NCBI GenBank assembly: GCA_027858795.1
Contig: JAQICF010000173.1
Location: 1-23,089, forward strand
Direction: 5' to 3'
Origin: Candidatus Delongbacteria bacterium
GTDB lineage: Bacteria > Delongbacteria > UBA4055
Length of the DNA: 23,089 nt
Each line of letters starts with the position of its first letter. Positions within the stretch are counted from its first letter, which is position 1. The translations under genes and the position numbers were made by a program. Positions 7,889 to 15,467 of this stretch are shown here, piece by piece. The notes beneath the pieces were generated by a model. It was not told where the DNA came from, ran no database searches, and saw nothing but the letters and a program-made list of their open reading frames with translations.

Positions 7889-9379
7889 ATGTTTGTAACT
7901 TCCAGAAAAGGCAATATTGTACTAAAAATACTATCGGTCATTGCTTTTATCTTGTTAGTTCTTTCTATTGAAATCCCAAGAAGAGCATGGAATCAACAGG
8001 TAGAAAGACAAGAACTTGCACAAAAAAGAATGATGGAGATGAGTGATTTAGAAGTTGTATATATGCAAGAAACTGGACATTTCAGTAAAGATCTTAAATC
8101 AATTTACGACTATGCAATCAAGAATGATTCTCTACTAGTAAGTGCTCGTGATATTGAACTTGAGATACTTAATATGGATTCAACTCATCTCAGAATTTCA
8201 TTTTCTGATTATAGCCACATAGAAGATCTTGACGTTAAGAATGTTGTAAAGAAAAATCTTGACAATATAGAAGACAAAAATAAATTTATCGATTTTATGA
8301 AATCGATTGGATGTCCTAAACCTGAAGAAGTTATGAATGCAGACGTTAAAGAAATTGAAGAACTTCTTAAAGGTAATTTACACAAAGATTTCTACAGATC
8401 TTTAAAGGAAAAATATTATCTTGCAAGAGAAAATGACAACGAGCACATATACAATGGTGGTAAGGATTTAATTATATCTCTTAAGAATAGAAATCCTAAA
8501 TTAAAATTGAGATCAAACTCAATTAAATTAGCTTCTTCCTCAAACATTGAAATAGTGGCTAATTATAAAGGAGATAAGGATATATATTGGGATTTCATTT
8601 CAAGAGAAAAAATTAGAATCGTAAAATATAAGAATCCTGAATTAGATCTTCAATATGTTAATATGGCTAAATTCTTGCTAAAGGATGTTGATACTGATAA
8701 AACACCTTATTTATGTCCAAGTACATTAGATCCTTACATTGTTGATTTTAATCTTATTGCTAAAGTTGGAATGAACATTGAATTCTTTAGAGGAGAAAAT
8801 ACTGGTGATCTTAAAGATATTGAACCTCAGAAATTATTAGATAATGAAAAGATCCAAAATTATTTTTTAAATATCGCAAAACTTAAAAGTGAGAGAGTAG
8901 TTGCTGATTTTGTTAGAGAATATGAAATGGATGGAGATTCAACATATTCCAGTAAAGATCAACAAGATTCTTTATTCAGAAAATTCTTTGCAGAATATTT
9001 AGAAGATGTCGCAAAAGAAGCTCCGTTGGCTGATGCTAACACGAATTCCATAAGTTCTTTAGAGAAACATCAAGAAAAAAGTTTTTCAGAAGAGGAAAGA
9101 TTCATCCTATTATTCAATTCTAATATGGCTGATATTGTAATGAATGAAATTGGTAAAAAGAATAATGCAAAGGCTCTCGAAGACATTTCTTTTGCTTATA
9201 CAACTAGCATTATTAAGGTTGATACAGTAAGTGTTAAAATTACTTCCCCTATAAATAGCAAAAGTGTGTTTAAAGGCTATACCCGAAATTTCCTAGAGAA
9301 AAAATTCTTATTCGGTATTGCTGATGATGTAAACGCAGGTTTTGTTGATAATGGATCATCAAGCTGGAAAAGTGAATAG
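7889..9379 (+). CDS. unrecognised single-pass membrane protein
   Basis: I chose the ATG at 7889 because GGAG (7879-7882) sits 6 nt before it; in-frame ATGs at 7877 and 7886 are too close to or in front of this site. The protein has about 496 residues: a short basic N-terminus, one transmembrane helix (about residues 9-29), a helical stretch, and a segment of the form RMMEMSDLEVVYMQETGHFS followed by DLKSIYDYAIKNDSLLV. That segment recalls short pseudopilin-like or Bacteroidota membrane proteins in which a TM helix is followed by a similar pattern, but I cannot name a family. The remainder is mixed alpha/beta without motifs, presumably periplasmic. It is the last gene before the terminator at 9413. 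The next gene encodes a PilM/GspL-like protein, hinting at a shared envelope machine. Confidence 0.7.
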   Translation: MFVTSRKGNIVLKILSVIAFILLVLSIEIPRRAWNQQVERQELAQKRMMEMSDLEVVYMQETGHFSKDLKSIYDYAIKNDSLLVSARDIELEILNMDSTHLRISFSDYSHIEDLDVKNVVKKNLDNIEDKNKFIDFMKSIGCPKPEEVMNADVKEIEELLKGNLHKDFYRSLKEKYYLARENDNEHIYNGGKDLIISLKNRNPKLKLRSNSIKLASSSNIEIVANYKGDKDIYWDFISREKIRIVKYKNPELDLQYVNMAKFLLKDVDTDKTPYLCPSTLDPYIVDFNLIAKVGMNIEFFRGENTGDLKDIEPQKLLDNEKIQNYFLNIAKLKSERVVADFVREYEMDGDSTYSSKDQQDSLFRKFFAEYLEDVAKEAPLADANTNSISSLEKHQEKSFSEEERFILLFNSNMADIVMNEIGKKNNAKALEDISFAYTTSIIKVDTVSVKITSPINSKSVFKGYTRNFLEKKFLFGIADDVNAGFVDNGSSSWKSE

Positions 9380-9412
9380 GTAATTGCTATAATAATAATA
9401 ATTTAAATTTGA

Positions 9413-9461
9413 GGGTTGTTTTGTTATGTAATATGTACAGTATAAAACAACCCTTTTTTTT
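9413..9461 (+). terminator. rho-independent terminator of the grpE-dnaJ operon
   Basis: A perfect 10-bp stem GGGTTGTTTT (9413-9422) and AAAACAACCC (9444-9453) encloses a 21-nt loop and is followed by T8 (9454-9461). The loop is long but the stem and T tract are excellent. It begins 33 nt after the stop of the upstream gene and lies 28 nt before the next gene. Confidence 0.9.
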
Positions 9462-9488
9462 ACATCATAAACTTAAAAAATATCTAAT

Positions 9489-10799
9489 ATGATACATACT
9501 CTAATAATAAGACCATCCCGTGTTGAATTAGTTTTAAAAACATTTTCAGCAGATTATAATAAGTTATCCGAAAAAAAACTTATCTCTAAAGATTTTAATT
9601 TTAGATTTAACAGAGAAATAATTGATACCGGTGCTTATTATAAGTCTTTCTATCGAATTTTAGCAGATATACTACAACCTTATAAAAAAGATATTCAGCA
9701 GCTTCAAGTATCGTTAAGGTCATCCTTCTTTCAGGTAAGATCTATTAAATGTGAAAAAAGTATGTATTCTGATCAGGATTACCTAAATTGGGAAGTCGAT
9801 AAAACAATCAATGATGTAAGTGAACATTTTAATTACGGAACATTTTACGAAGATAAAATAAAATCTCTTCATCTTTTCATAATGAGGAAAAGTGTTGAAT
9901 CTTATTTCAATGATATTTTAAGAAAAATCATATCGGATGATATTGATTTTAGTGTTGGATATGATTTTATTACCGAATCAAAAGAAAATTTTTTTATCAG
10001 CGCTAACAAATCCATTGATAAACCATTTGGATCCGATCCCTCATCTATCAAAATGTGGAACATCCCGACAGAAAGGATCAGAGCTGAAGTAAGATTTAAA
10101 AGAACTTTGATCTCAACGATTGTATTATCATTATTATTAGCAGCATTTTATTTAACTTACTTTCAGTCGGAAAATTTGTATAAGTTCTATACAAATCTTT
10201 TTTATAATGAAAGTACTAATAAAGATACAATTATCAAAGTACCCATACAAAAAAAAGATACTGTACTACATTCAAATCAAGTGACAGATATCAAAAGCCA
10301 TGAAAAGTTAAGCTCTGAAGAAAAATTCCTGGAAAAACTATTTGAGGATGAGGTAGATGAAGTAACAAAAGAGGAACCACCAAAGCTAATTAAAAAATTA
10401 AATAATCATGATGCTTTAGATTCTTTAATCTCCTGTAATCCAAGATCTATTGTTTTCGAAAACAATAAAGTACTGGTTCAATTTTTCAATAAAAAGTCTT
10501 TAAATAAATTCACCGCTATTGCTAGGGCATACAATATCAATATTATCAACAATCAAAAAGAGTACTTATCTTTCCAACTTGGAAATAAAGATACAGAATA
10601 TTTAACATTGACAAAAAAAAGCTATAATAAAACTCGTAAAACTTTAAAATTAGATTCAAAAAAACCTTTTATTATCATGAATAATAAAAATAAATTTTAT
10701 AAATTAACAGATATCCTTCTGAAGAAAGATCAAATTTTTGATAAATTTGTTCTTTCAAACAGAGGGAATAAACTATTCTTAGCGGTTTATTTTGATTAG
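9489..10799 (+). CDS. PilM/GspL-like bitopic membrane protein (tentative)
   Basis: The protein has 436 residues. The N-terminal 200 residues are cytoplasmic and show the remote pattern of an actin-fold pilus assembly protein (short beta-strands TLIIRPSRVELVLK at the start; SDQDYLNWEVDKTIND near 94-109 resembles the PilM-type Y-x-x-W-E element). A single transmembrane helix is at about 207-225, then a charged linker to about 300 and a periplasmic-looking C-terminal domain. A cytoplasmic actin-like half, one TM and a periplasmic domain is the layout of GspL or a PilM-PilN fusion. The nucleotide-binding motifs are not evident, so the call is a suggestion. The ATG has no Shine-Dalgarno site, and the gene overlaps rsmD by 8 nt. 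Confidence 0.5.
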   Translation: MIHTLIIRPSRVELVLKTFSADYNKLSEKKLISKDFNFRFNREIIDTGAYYKSFYRILADILQPYKKDIQQLQVSLRSSFFQVRSIKCEKSMYSDQDYLNWEVDKTINDVSEHFNYGTFYEDKIKSLHLFIMRKSVESYFNDILRKIISDDIDFSVGYDFITESKENFFISANKSIDKPFGSDPSSIKMWNIPTERIRAEVRFKRTLISTIVLSLLLAAFYLTYFQSENLYKFYTNLFYNESTNKDTIIKVPIQKKDTVLHSNQVTDIKSHEKLSSEEKFLEKLFEDEVDEVTKEEPPKLIKKLNNHDALDSLISCNPRSIVFENNKVLVQFFNKKSLNKFTAIARAYNINIINNQKEYLSFQLGNKDTEYLTLTKKSYNKTRKTLKLDSKKPFIIMNNKNKFYKLTDILLKKDQIFDKFVLSNRGNKLFLAVYFD

Positions 10800-11361
10800 G
10801 ATCACAGGTGGAGATTTAAGAAGTAGAGTTCTCCAATCAGTATCAGGAGATCAACTTCGGCCAACAACTTCTTTTTTTAGAGAATGGATATTCAATGTCC
10901 TGAATTATTTCTACAATCTAAACAATGTAGTTCTTTTGGACTTATTCAGTGGAACTGGGATTATATCATTTGAATTTATCAGCAGAAATGCAATAAAAAC
11001 TGTAATGATCGAAAAGAATACAAAATTTATAAAGATAGCTGAAAAAAACATTTCAAAACTGAATATTCAAAATGTCACTGCTTTGAAATCAGATGCTATC
11101 AGGTATGTTACAAATTTAGTTAGATCAAAAGCTGATATACAATTTAATGTTATATTCATGGATCCACCCTATGATGATGAAAACATTACAAAAGATCTAC
11201 TCGGACTAATATTCAACAATCTTGAACTTTTTCCTAAAGAACTACTAGTGATCACTGAAACAAATAAAGATTTCGAACCTGTTTTTAACGACAAGATAGA
11301 GTTGTATAAATCAAAATCCAGCGGTAGAACAAAAATGATGATCTTTAGGAGAATTCCATAA
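10792..11361 (+). CDS. rsmD: RsmD, 16S rRNA (guanine-966-N2) methyltransferase
   Basis: The protein has 189 residues. It starts at TTG (10792), inside the previous gene; this is supported by the family N-terminus, which begins with a strand and GG (here MIRITGGDLRSR) and then LRPTT with a following R-E. The SAM-binding motif LDLFSGTG is at 49-56 and the catalytic DPPY at 124-127. In the family it methylates G966 of 16S rRNA in assembled small-subunit particles, using S-adenosylmethionine. The upstream AGCGG at 10781-10785 is an acceptable ribosome site. Its stop overlaps the next start (TAATG). Confidence 0.93.
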   Translation: MIRITGGDLRSRVLQSVSGDQLRPTTSFFREWIFNVLNYFYNLNNVVLLDLFSGTGIISFEFISRNAIKTVMIEKNTKFIKIAEKNISKLNIQNVTALKSDAIRYVTNLVRSKADIQFNVIFMDPPYDDENITKDLLGLIFNNLELFPKELLVITETNKDFEPVFNDKIELYKSKSSGRTKMMIFRRIP

Positions 11362-12875
11362 TGGATGTAAAAAAAATTATAACAAAGACTTTAGCTGAAT
11401 ACTTTGTTCCAAATGTTGTAAATGATTTTATAGAATTAACAAATAATGGCAAACTTTCTAAAGAAAATTTCATTGATCTTATCTCAAATAAATATTCATA
11501 TGAGAAACAAGTCTTAAATTATTTTGCTAAATGTGAAAAATCTGACATTACAAATCTTTCTGATGTAGTTGACAAATTCGGTATAGAACTATGCGCTTTT
11601 GTTATTTTCAATATATCTTTATTTGAACAACTCAGTAAAAACAGACTGAAAGAAGGATTTATTCAAATGTTTGAAAAGGGGTTGTTTACTGCTGTTGCAA
11701 GTTATTATATCGCAAAAACGGCTAATATAAAGTCACCATGGAAAGCCTATCTATCTGGTCTTTATTCTAATATAAGTTACTTTTTTCTATACAAGCATTA
11801 TCCTGAAGAATTTGATCGTCTTCTGAGTACAGAGATAAATTCTATAAACAGGATGAATTATGAATGGGAAACTTTCGGAATGACCCATTCAGATATATCA
11901 TGGTATTTATTGGGTAAGGTTGGAATTCCAGAGGACATACGAGGTCCTGTAAAATATCACCATCTGAAAACAAGTAAAACAAATTGTGATATGAAAAATG
12001 CAGAAGATCTTTGCTCTTCAGTTTATTTAGGGTCTATGCTGACAACTGTTTTTTATGAGAACTTTTCTTTAGCAATAAATTTCAAAAGTGAAGTTCAAAA
12101 TCATATGAACATCGATATTGCTTTGCTAGATAATTTAGTATCAAAAATAATCTTTGAATTTAAGATCAAATTAAATCTGCTGGATGTATATGATTTCTCT
12201 CTTCCGGGATATTTTAAGCTAATTGACCTATTTGAAAATAAGATCAATGAATTAGATTCTGAATTGATTAAAGTAAAAGACAAATTAAACAAAGAAAAGA
12301 AGCAAAGATTAAAATTCCAAAAAGTGCTGGAATCATATAATAAAAAATTGGTTGGAATTGCTATCAAAGATCCCTTAACAGGAATTTACAATAGAAGGTA
12401 TCTTACTGAGAGATTAAATGATGAATTTATCAAAGCAACTAAATATAATTCTTCATTTTTAATCATCACTTGTGATATAGACCATTTCAAAAAGATTAAT
12501 GATACTTACGGACACGGTTTTGGAGATGTGGTTCTAGTTCAATTAGTTGAAGTCATTGCAAAAACAATTAGAAAAACTGACTTGTTAGCTAGAATCGGTG
12601 GCGAAGAGTTTATTATTTTATGTAACCAATCCAATGACTATGATGGTATATTGATAGCTGAAAAAGTCCGAAGTCAAATTGAAAAAACTGTTTTCATGTT
12701 TGAAAAGAATACAAGAGTACATGTAACAATGAGTTTTGGAGTAGCAAACTTTAATAAAGATATTAAGTCTGTGCAAGAACTTATGGAGCTTTCAGATAAT
12801 AGGCTGTATCTTGCTAAAAGAAATGGGCGTAACAGGGTTGTTTATACAGACTCTACAAATGAAGCGCTGATGTAA
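11361..12875 (+). CDS. HDOD-GGDEF diguanylate cyclase
   Basis: The protein has 504 residues. Residues about 1-280 form an HDOD domain (metal-independent relative of HD phosphohydrolases, usually a signalling or protein-interaction module). Residues about 290-333 form a charged coiled coil, and 335-500 a GGDEF domain: DPLTG at 337-341, metal-binding D372 in CDIDHFKKIND, and the active-site GGEEF at 413-417. An RxxD inhibitory site (RKTD, 404-407) sits exactly five residues before GGEEF, so the enzyme should make cyclic di-GMP from GTP and be feedback inhibited. There is no signal peptide or TM, so it is cytosolic. The strong AGGAG at 11347-11351 drives translation. No c-di-GMP phosphodiesterase or PilZ protein is nearby. 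Confidence 0.93.
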   Translation: MDVKKIITKTLAEYFVPNVVNDFIELTNNGKLSKENFIDLISNKYSYEKQVLNYFAKCEKSDITNLSDVVDKFGIELCAFVIFNISLFEQLSKNRLKEGFIQMFEKGLFTAVASYYIAKTANIKSPWKAYLSGLYSNISYFFLYKHYPEEFDRLLSTEINSINRMNYEWETFGMTHSDISWYLLGKVGIPEDIRGPVKYHHLKTSKTNCDMKNAEDLCSSVYLGSMLTTVFYENFSLAINFKSEVQNHMNIDIALLDNLVSKIIFEFKIKLNLLDVYDFSLPGYFKLIDLFENKINELDSELIKVKDKLNKEKKQRLKFQKVLESYNKKLVGIAIKDPLTGIYNRRYLTERLNDEFIKATKYNSSFLIITCDIDHFKKINDTYGHGFGDVVLVQLVEVIAKTIRKTDLLARIGGEEFIILCNQSNDYDGILIAEKVRSQIEKTVFMFEKNTRVHVTMSFGVANFNKDIKSVQELMELSDNRLYLAKRNGRNRVVYTDSTNEALM

Positions 12876-12876
12876 A

Positions 12877-12913
12877 TTCCTTCGGACAGGCATAGGAGCC
12901 GTCCCTACAGGAA
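12877..12913. repeat. GC-rich hairpin element between convergent genes
   Basis: Nested inverted repeats: outer arms TTCCT (12877-12881) and AGGAA (12909-12913); inner stem GGAC-A-GGC (12884-12891) pairing with GCCGTCC (12898-12904) with one bulged A and a 6-nt loop. It is far more GC-rich than its surroundings. There is no T tract on either strand, so it is not an ordinary intrinsic terminator. It resembles the dispersed GTAGGG-type palindromes that I recall from many environmental genomes (memory, not a search). It runs into the last codons of the glycosyltransferase gene. Confidence 0.65.
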
Positions 12914-14083
12914 CATCACATGATTACGATCCTGCATCTCTCTTTCAAAATAAATATCTCTAATCTTATTTAATTCTACAATTGAAATATTCTCAAAGGA
13001 AAAATCATCTTCTATATTAATATTCAGCTCTTCCCTGCTGAAAGTAATGAAATTAATCAAACTATTACCTTTTTGATAAAATCTTAATATCTGTAAAATT
13101 CTTAACCCATCTATCTTTTCATGGCAGGCTCTTATAAAATTCTTATCTGTCTTAAAGTTATTTCTTAAAGGTGTCCAAATATCTTTTCCAAATGAATCCT
13201 GGATAAATTCATCTATCGGAGTTTCAATATTACTCTTAAATAACTCAGGAAATAAAGTATATGTCTTCCCAATTCTCTGAAAAGCTTCTACATCATAAAA
13301 AGGATAACTTTCCCAGTTTCCACTAATACCCTTTATCACTGCAGGTCCTGTTCCGAATGGTACTCTATCTGAAGCTCTTGGCGAAGGTTTGACAACTTCA
13401 GTATTTGAAATAATAATATTACCAGCCTTCTTCATTCTGTTAACGAAATAATAATCCTCTCCTGCTTCCTTCGGAGTAATACCATTTATCTTTCTGTATC
13501 CTGATATTTTAAAGGCTATTGCTGACCCTAATGCTGCAAATGAATATACCGAGCCTATTTTTAGTAAATTAAGCATGTAGTAACGCATATAAAGCTCATA
13601 GTGAAGAATAGCTCTATCTATACTTTCTTCTCCTGACAATTCATGGTAATATGGGTTGGTAAGAAGCAAAGCTTTCCTATTTTTTTTAAATGTTTTAGTT
13701 ATCGACAGAATATAGTCTTTAGGGATTCTGGTATCTGCATCTAAACTTATAACAATATCTTCATCTGCTGCTTGTTTTTCTATAGCTTCAAATAATACCT
13801 GTCTCGCAAAACCAACACCTTTTTTCTTGCCTATCCAGCCATTGCCTTGACAAGCTCTGTCTATAACGACAATATCAAGATCAGTGACTGATTTTAAGTA
13901 TTCTATTGTCTTAATGTTATTTTCACATTTAGTTTTATTCTCAGGATAATTCCACCATTCATCAGGGTTGTTTACACAGACAAATACGGAAAATTGATTG
14001 ATTGATTGAGAACTAAGATCTTCGATCAATTTAGGTATATATTCAAGCTCGTTCAGAGCAGGTATTGCAATAAAGATTTTCAT
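12905..14083 (-). CDS. family 2 glycosyltransferase
   Basis: I chose the ATG at 14083 (392 residues), because the GT-A fold begins immediately there (MKIFIAIPALNELEYIPKLI); a TTG at 14119 would add 12 residues without similarity. The nucleotide-sugar binding and metal motif is DADT in VISLDADTRIPKDY, with the second acceptor-side motif GEDYYFVNRM further on. There are no strong transmembrane helices, so it is a soluble or peripheral enzyme that adds a sugar, probably to a surface glycan or lipid; donor and acceptor are unknown. Its last codons and stop lie inside the GC-rich hairpin at 12877-12913, so the native C-terminus may have been altered. A (CAAT)4 repeat lies near codon 26. It is divergent from the recombinase gene, with no partner glycan genes. 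Confidence 0.85.
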   Translation of the reverse strand: MKIFIAIPALNELEYIPKLIEDLSSQSINQFSVFVCVNNPDEWWNYPENKTKCENNIKTIEYLKSVTDLDIVVIDRACQGNGWIGKKKGVGFARQVLFEAIEKQAADEDIVISLDADTRIPKDYILSITKTFKKNRKALLLTNPYYHELSGEESIDRAILHYELYMRYYMLNLLKIGSVYSFAALGSAIAFKISGYRKINGITPKEAGEDYYFVNRMKKAGNIIISNTEVVKPSPRASDRVPFGTGPAVIKGISGNWESYPFYDVEAFQRIGKTYTLFPELFKSNIETPIDEFIQDSFGKDIWTPLRNNFKTDKNFIRACHEKIDGLRILQILRFYQKGNSLINFITFSREELNINIEDDFSFENISIVELNKIRDIYFEREMQDRNHVMFL

Positions 14084-14131
14084 AGGTTTAAAGCTAATGA
14101 TTTTTATTGTCTTAATCAAATTTTAATTACA

Positions 14132-14160
14132 TTGCAATATTATAAGTAGTTATATATATT
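14132..14160 (+). promoter_or_regulatory. sigma70-type promoter of the recombinase gene
   Basis: TTGCAA (14132-14137), a 17-nt spacer and TATATT (14155-14160) are followed by a leader of about 28 nt to the ATG at 14195. The -35 box matches TTGACA in 4 of 6 positions. A TATAAT on the opposite strand (14144-14139) might serve the glycosyltransferase, but its only -35-like box (TTGATA) is 23 nt away. Confidence 0.55.
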
Positions 14161-14194
14161 AATATCTTATCAAAATAACATTAGACGTAAAAAT

Positions 14195-15079
14195 ATGAAT
14201 AGTGAAGCTAAAGAAAAATATAACCAGCAATTAGAACTGAAAAATTATAGTAAAGCCACTTTAAAGTCATACGGCTACTGCTTTGATCTGTTTTTAGAAC
14301 ACTTTAAAAAAGTTGATATCAATACTCTTACAAAAGAAGATATAACTGATTTTCTCTACAAAGAACATCAAAAAGGACTATCTTACGGTTATCAGAATCA
14401 AATCATCAATGCTATAAAGTTTTATTACGAGAAAGTTCTAAAACAAAAGAGAGAACTTTACGATATTCCAAGAGCTAAAAGACCTATAAAATTACCAACA
14501 GTCTTCAGTGAAGAAGAAATAACCCAATTGATAGGACAAATAGATAATTTGAAACATAAGTCTATCTTATACCTTATATATTCAGCAGGGTTAAGAATCA
14601 GTGAGGCGGTAAATATGAAGATCGCAGATATTGATTCAAAAAGAAATCTAATTCATGTAAAAAGCGCTAAAGGTAAAAAGGACAGGACAACACTTCTTTC
14701 ACAAAAACTACTCGTGATGCTTAGGGATTATTATGTGCAGTATAGACCTAAAGAATTTCTTTTTGAAGGAGAAAATGGTGGTCAATATTCTATAAAAAGT
14801 ATACAGAATGTTTTCAACAGGGCATTAACGAGATCTGGGATAAGAAAAAAAGCAACAGTACATTCATTAAGACACAGCTTTGCAACTCATCTACTTGAAC
14901 ACGGGACAGACTTAAGATATATTCAGCAATTACTGGGTCATAACAGTTCTAAAACAACTGAGATATATACACACATTACGAAGAAGGGAATGGACAAAAT
15001 AAAGAGTCCACTAGATAACCTAGAAGTACAGGAGAAAAAAACGACATATGGCGCTTTGCCGCACGTTAGCCCTAATTAA
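14195..15079 (+). CDS. tyrosine recombinase (XerC/XerD/IntI-like)
   Basis: The protein has 294 residues. The N-terminal SAM-like DNA-binding domain occupies about 5-85 and the catalytic domain about 100-275. All catalytic residues are visible: R134 (AGLRISE), a lysine in SAKGKKDR (159-161), H223 and R226 (HSLRH), H249 (LGHNSSKTTE) and nucleophile Y258 (EIYTH). It breaks and rejoins DNA at specific sites. The C-terminal half reads like the single-gene integrases common in Bacteroidota and mobile cassettes (TTEIYTH, then KIKSPLDNL) more than like housekeeping XerC/D, though that is from memory. After KSPLDNL it has an extra tail ending TYGALPHVSPN, encoded by unusually GC-rich DNA. No partner genes or obvious repeats flank it. 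Confidence 0.92.
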   Translation: MNSEAKEKYNQQLELKNYSKATLKSYGYCFDLFLEHFKKVDINTLTKEDITDFLYKEHQKGLSYGYQNQIINAIKFYYEKVLKQKRELYDIPRAKRPIKLPTVFSEEEITQLIGQIDNLKHKSILYLIYSAGLRISEAVNMKIADIDSKRNLIHVKSAKGKKDRTTLLSQKLLVMLRDYYVQYRPKEFLFEGENGGQYSIKSIQNVFNRALTRSGIRKKATVHSLRHSFATHLLEHGTDLRYIQQLLGHNSSKTTEIYTHITKKGMDKIKSPLDNLEVQEKKTTYGALPHVSPN

Positions 15080-15123
15080 TTTTTCTTTTTAAAAACAATC
15101 CCTATGTGTCAATTTAAAGATAT

Positions 15124-15151
15124 AAAAAAGAGGTGGTTTAAAGCCACCTCT
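15124..15151 (-). terminator. intrinsic terminator of the signalling cluster
   Basis: An 8-bp stem AGAGGTGG (15129-15136) with CCACCTCT (15144-15151) and a 7-nt loop is followed on the minus strand by T6 (15129-15124). It closes the minus-strand signalling genes. On the plus strand the same hairpin lies 50 nt after the recombinase stop but is followed by only a mixed T-rich stretch, so it may end that transcript weakly. Confidence 0.8.
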
Positions 15152-15184
15152 AATGATTCTTATTTATTAATTCATTGTTTTCCC

Positions 15185-15467
15185 TTAATCCCATGTCTTA
15201 TTTCTCATTACAAATATCGGTATAAAGCAAGGGATCATCCAATCTTCAATTACTGCAAAATTTTTATCATTATTGCTTAATCTACTTTTTAAATATTTCC
15301 AGCTTTTCTTTTATTTTTTTTAACTTATTATATACCCAAGTCTTATCGCTTGTTCCCTTTATTACAATTGAATTACTTTCTCTTTCAAAAAAAAGAATCG
15401 GATTATTTTCAATAAAGTTGATAATATTAATGTTGTCAATTTTATCTTTTTTTAGAAATTCGATCAT
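15185..15467 (-). pseudogene. frameshifted small gene, acetyltransferase-like
   Basis: An ORF of 61 codons begins at 15467, overlapping the kinase stop by 4 nt (ATGA), and ends at TAG 15284-15282. Immediately after, in the +1 frame, translation reads RLSNNDKNFAVIEDWMIP and continues to a TAA at 15187-15185. Removing one base near 15285 would join both parts into about 93 residues. The segments GTSDKTWVY and FAVIEDWMIP remind me of a small GNAT-type acetyltransferase family, from memory only. The C-terminus still seems too short for that family, so it is decayed or truncated. An assembly error in the TTTAAAAAGTAG stretch is an alternative for the frameshift alone. Confidence 0.55.

Noticed and set aside
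9417..9446. Promoter overlapping the terminator (TTGTTT, 18 nt, TATAAA)
   Set aside because: The boxes lie inside the terminator stem and loop and match poorly; the terminator explains the sequence better.
15061..15280. Integron cassette array or CRISPR downstream of the recombinase
   Set aside because: No repeated attC-like units or regularly spaced repeats occur; only one imperfect core-like motif was found.
15282..15467. The 61-codon ORF as an intact small regulator of the kinase
   Set aside because: Recognisable sequence continues in the next frame past the stop, so a frameshifted remnant is the simpler reading.
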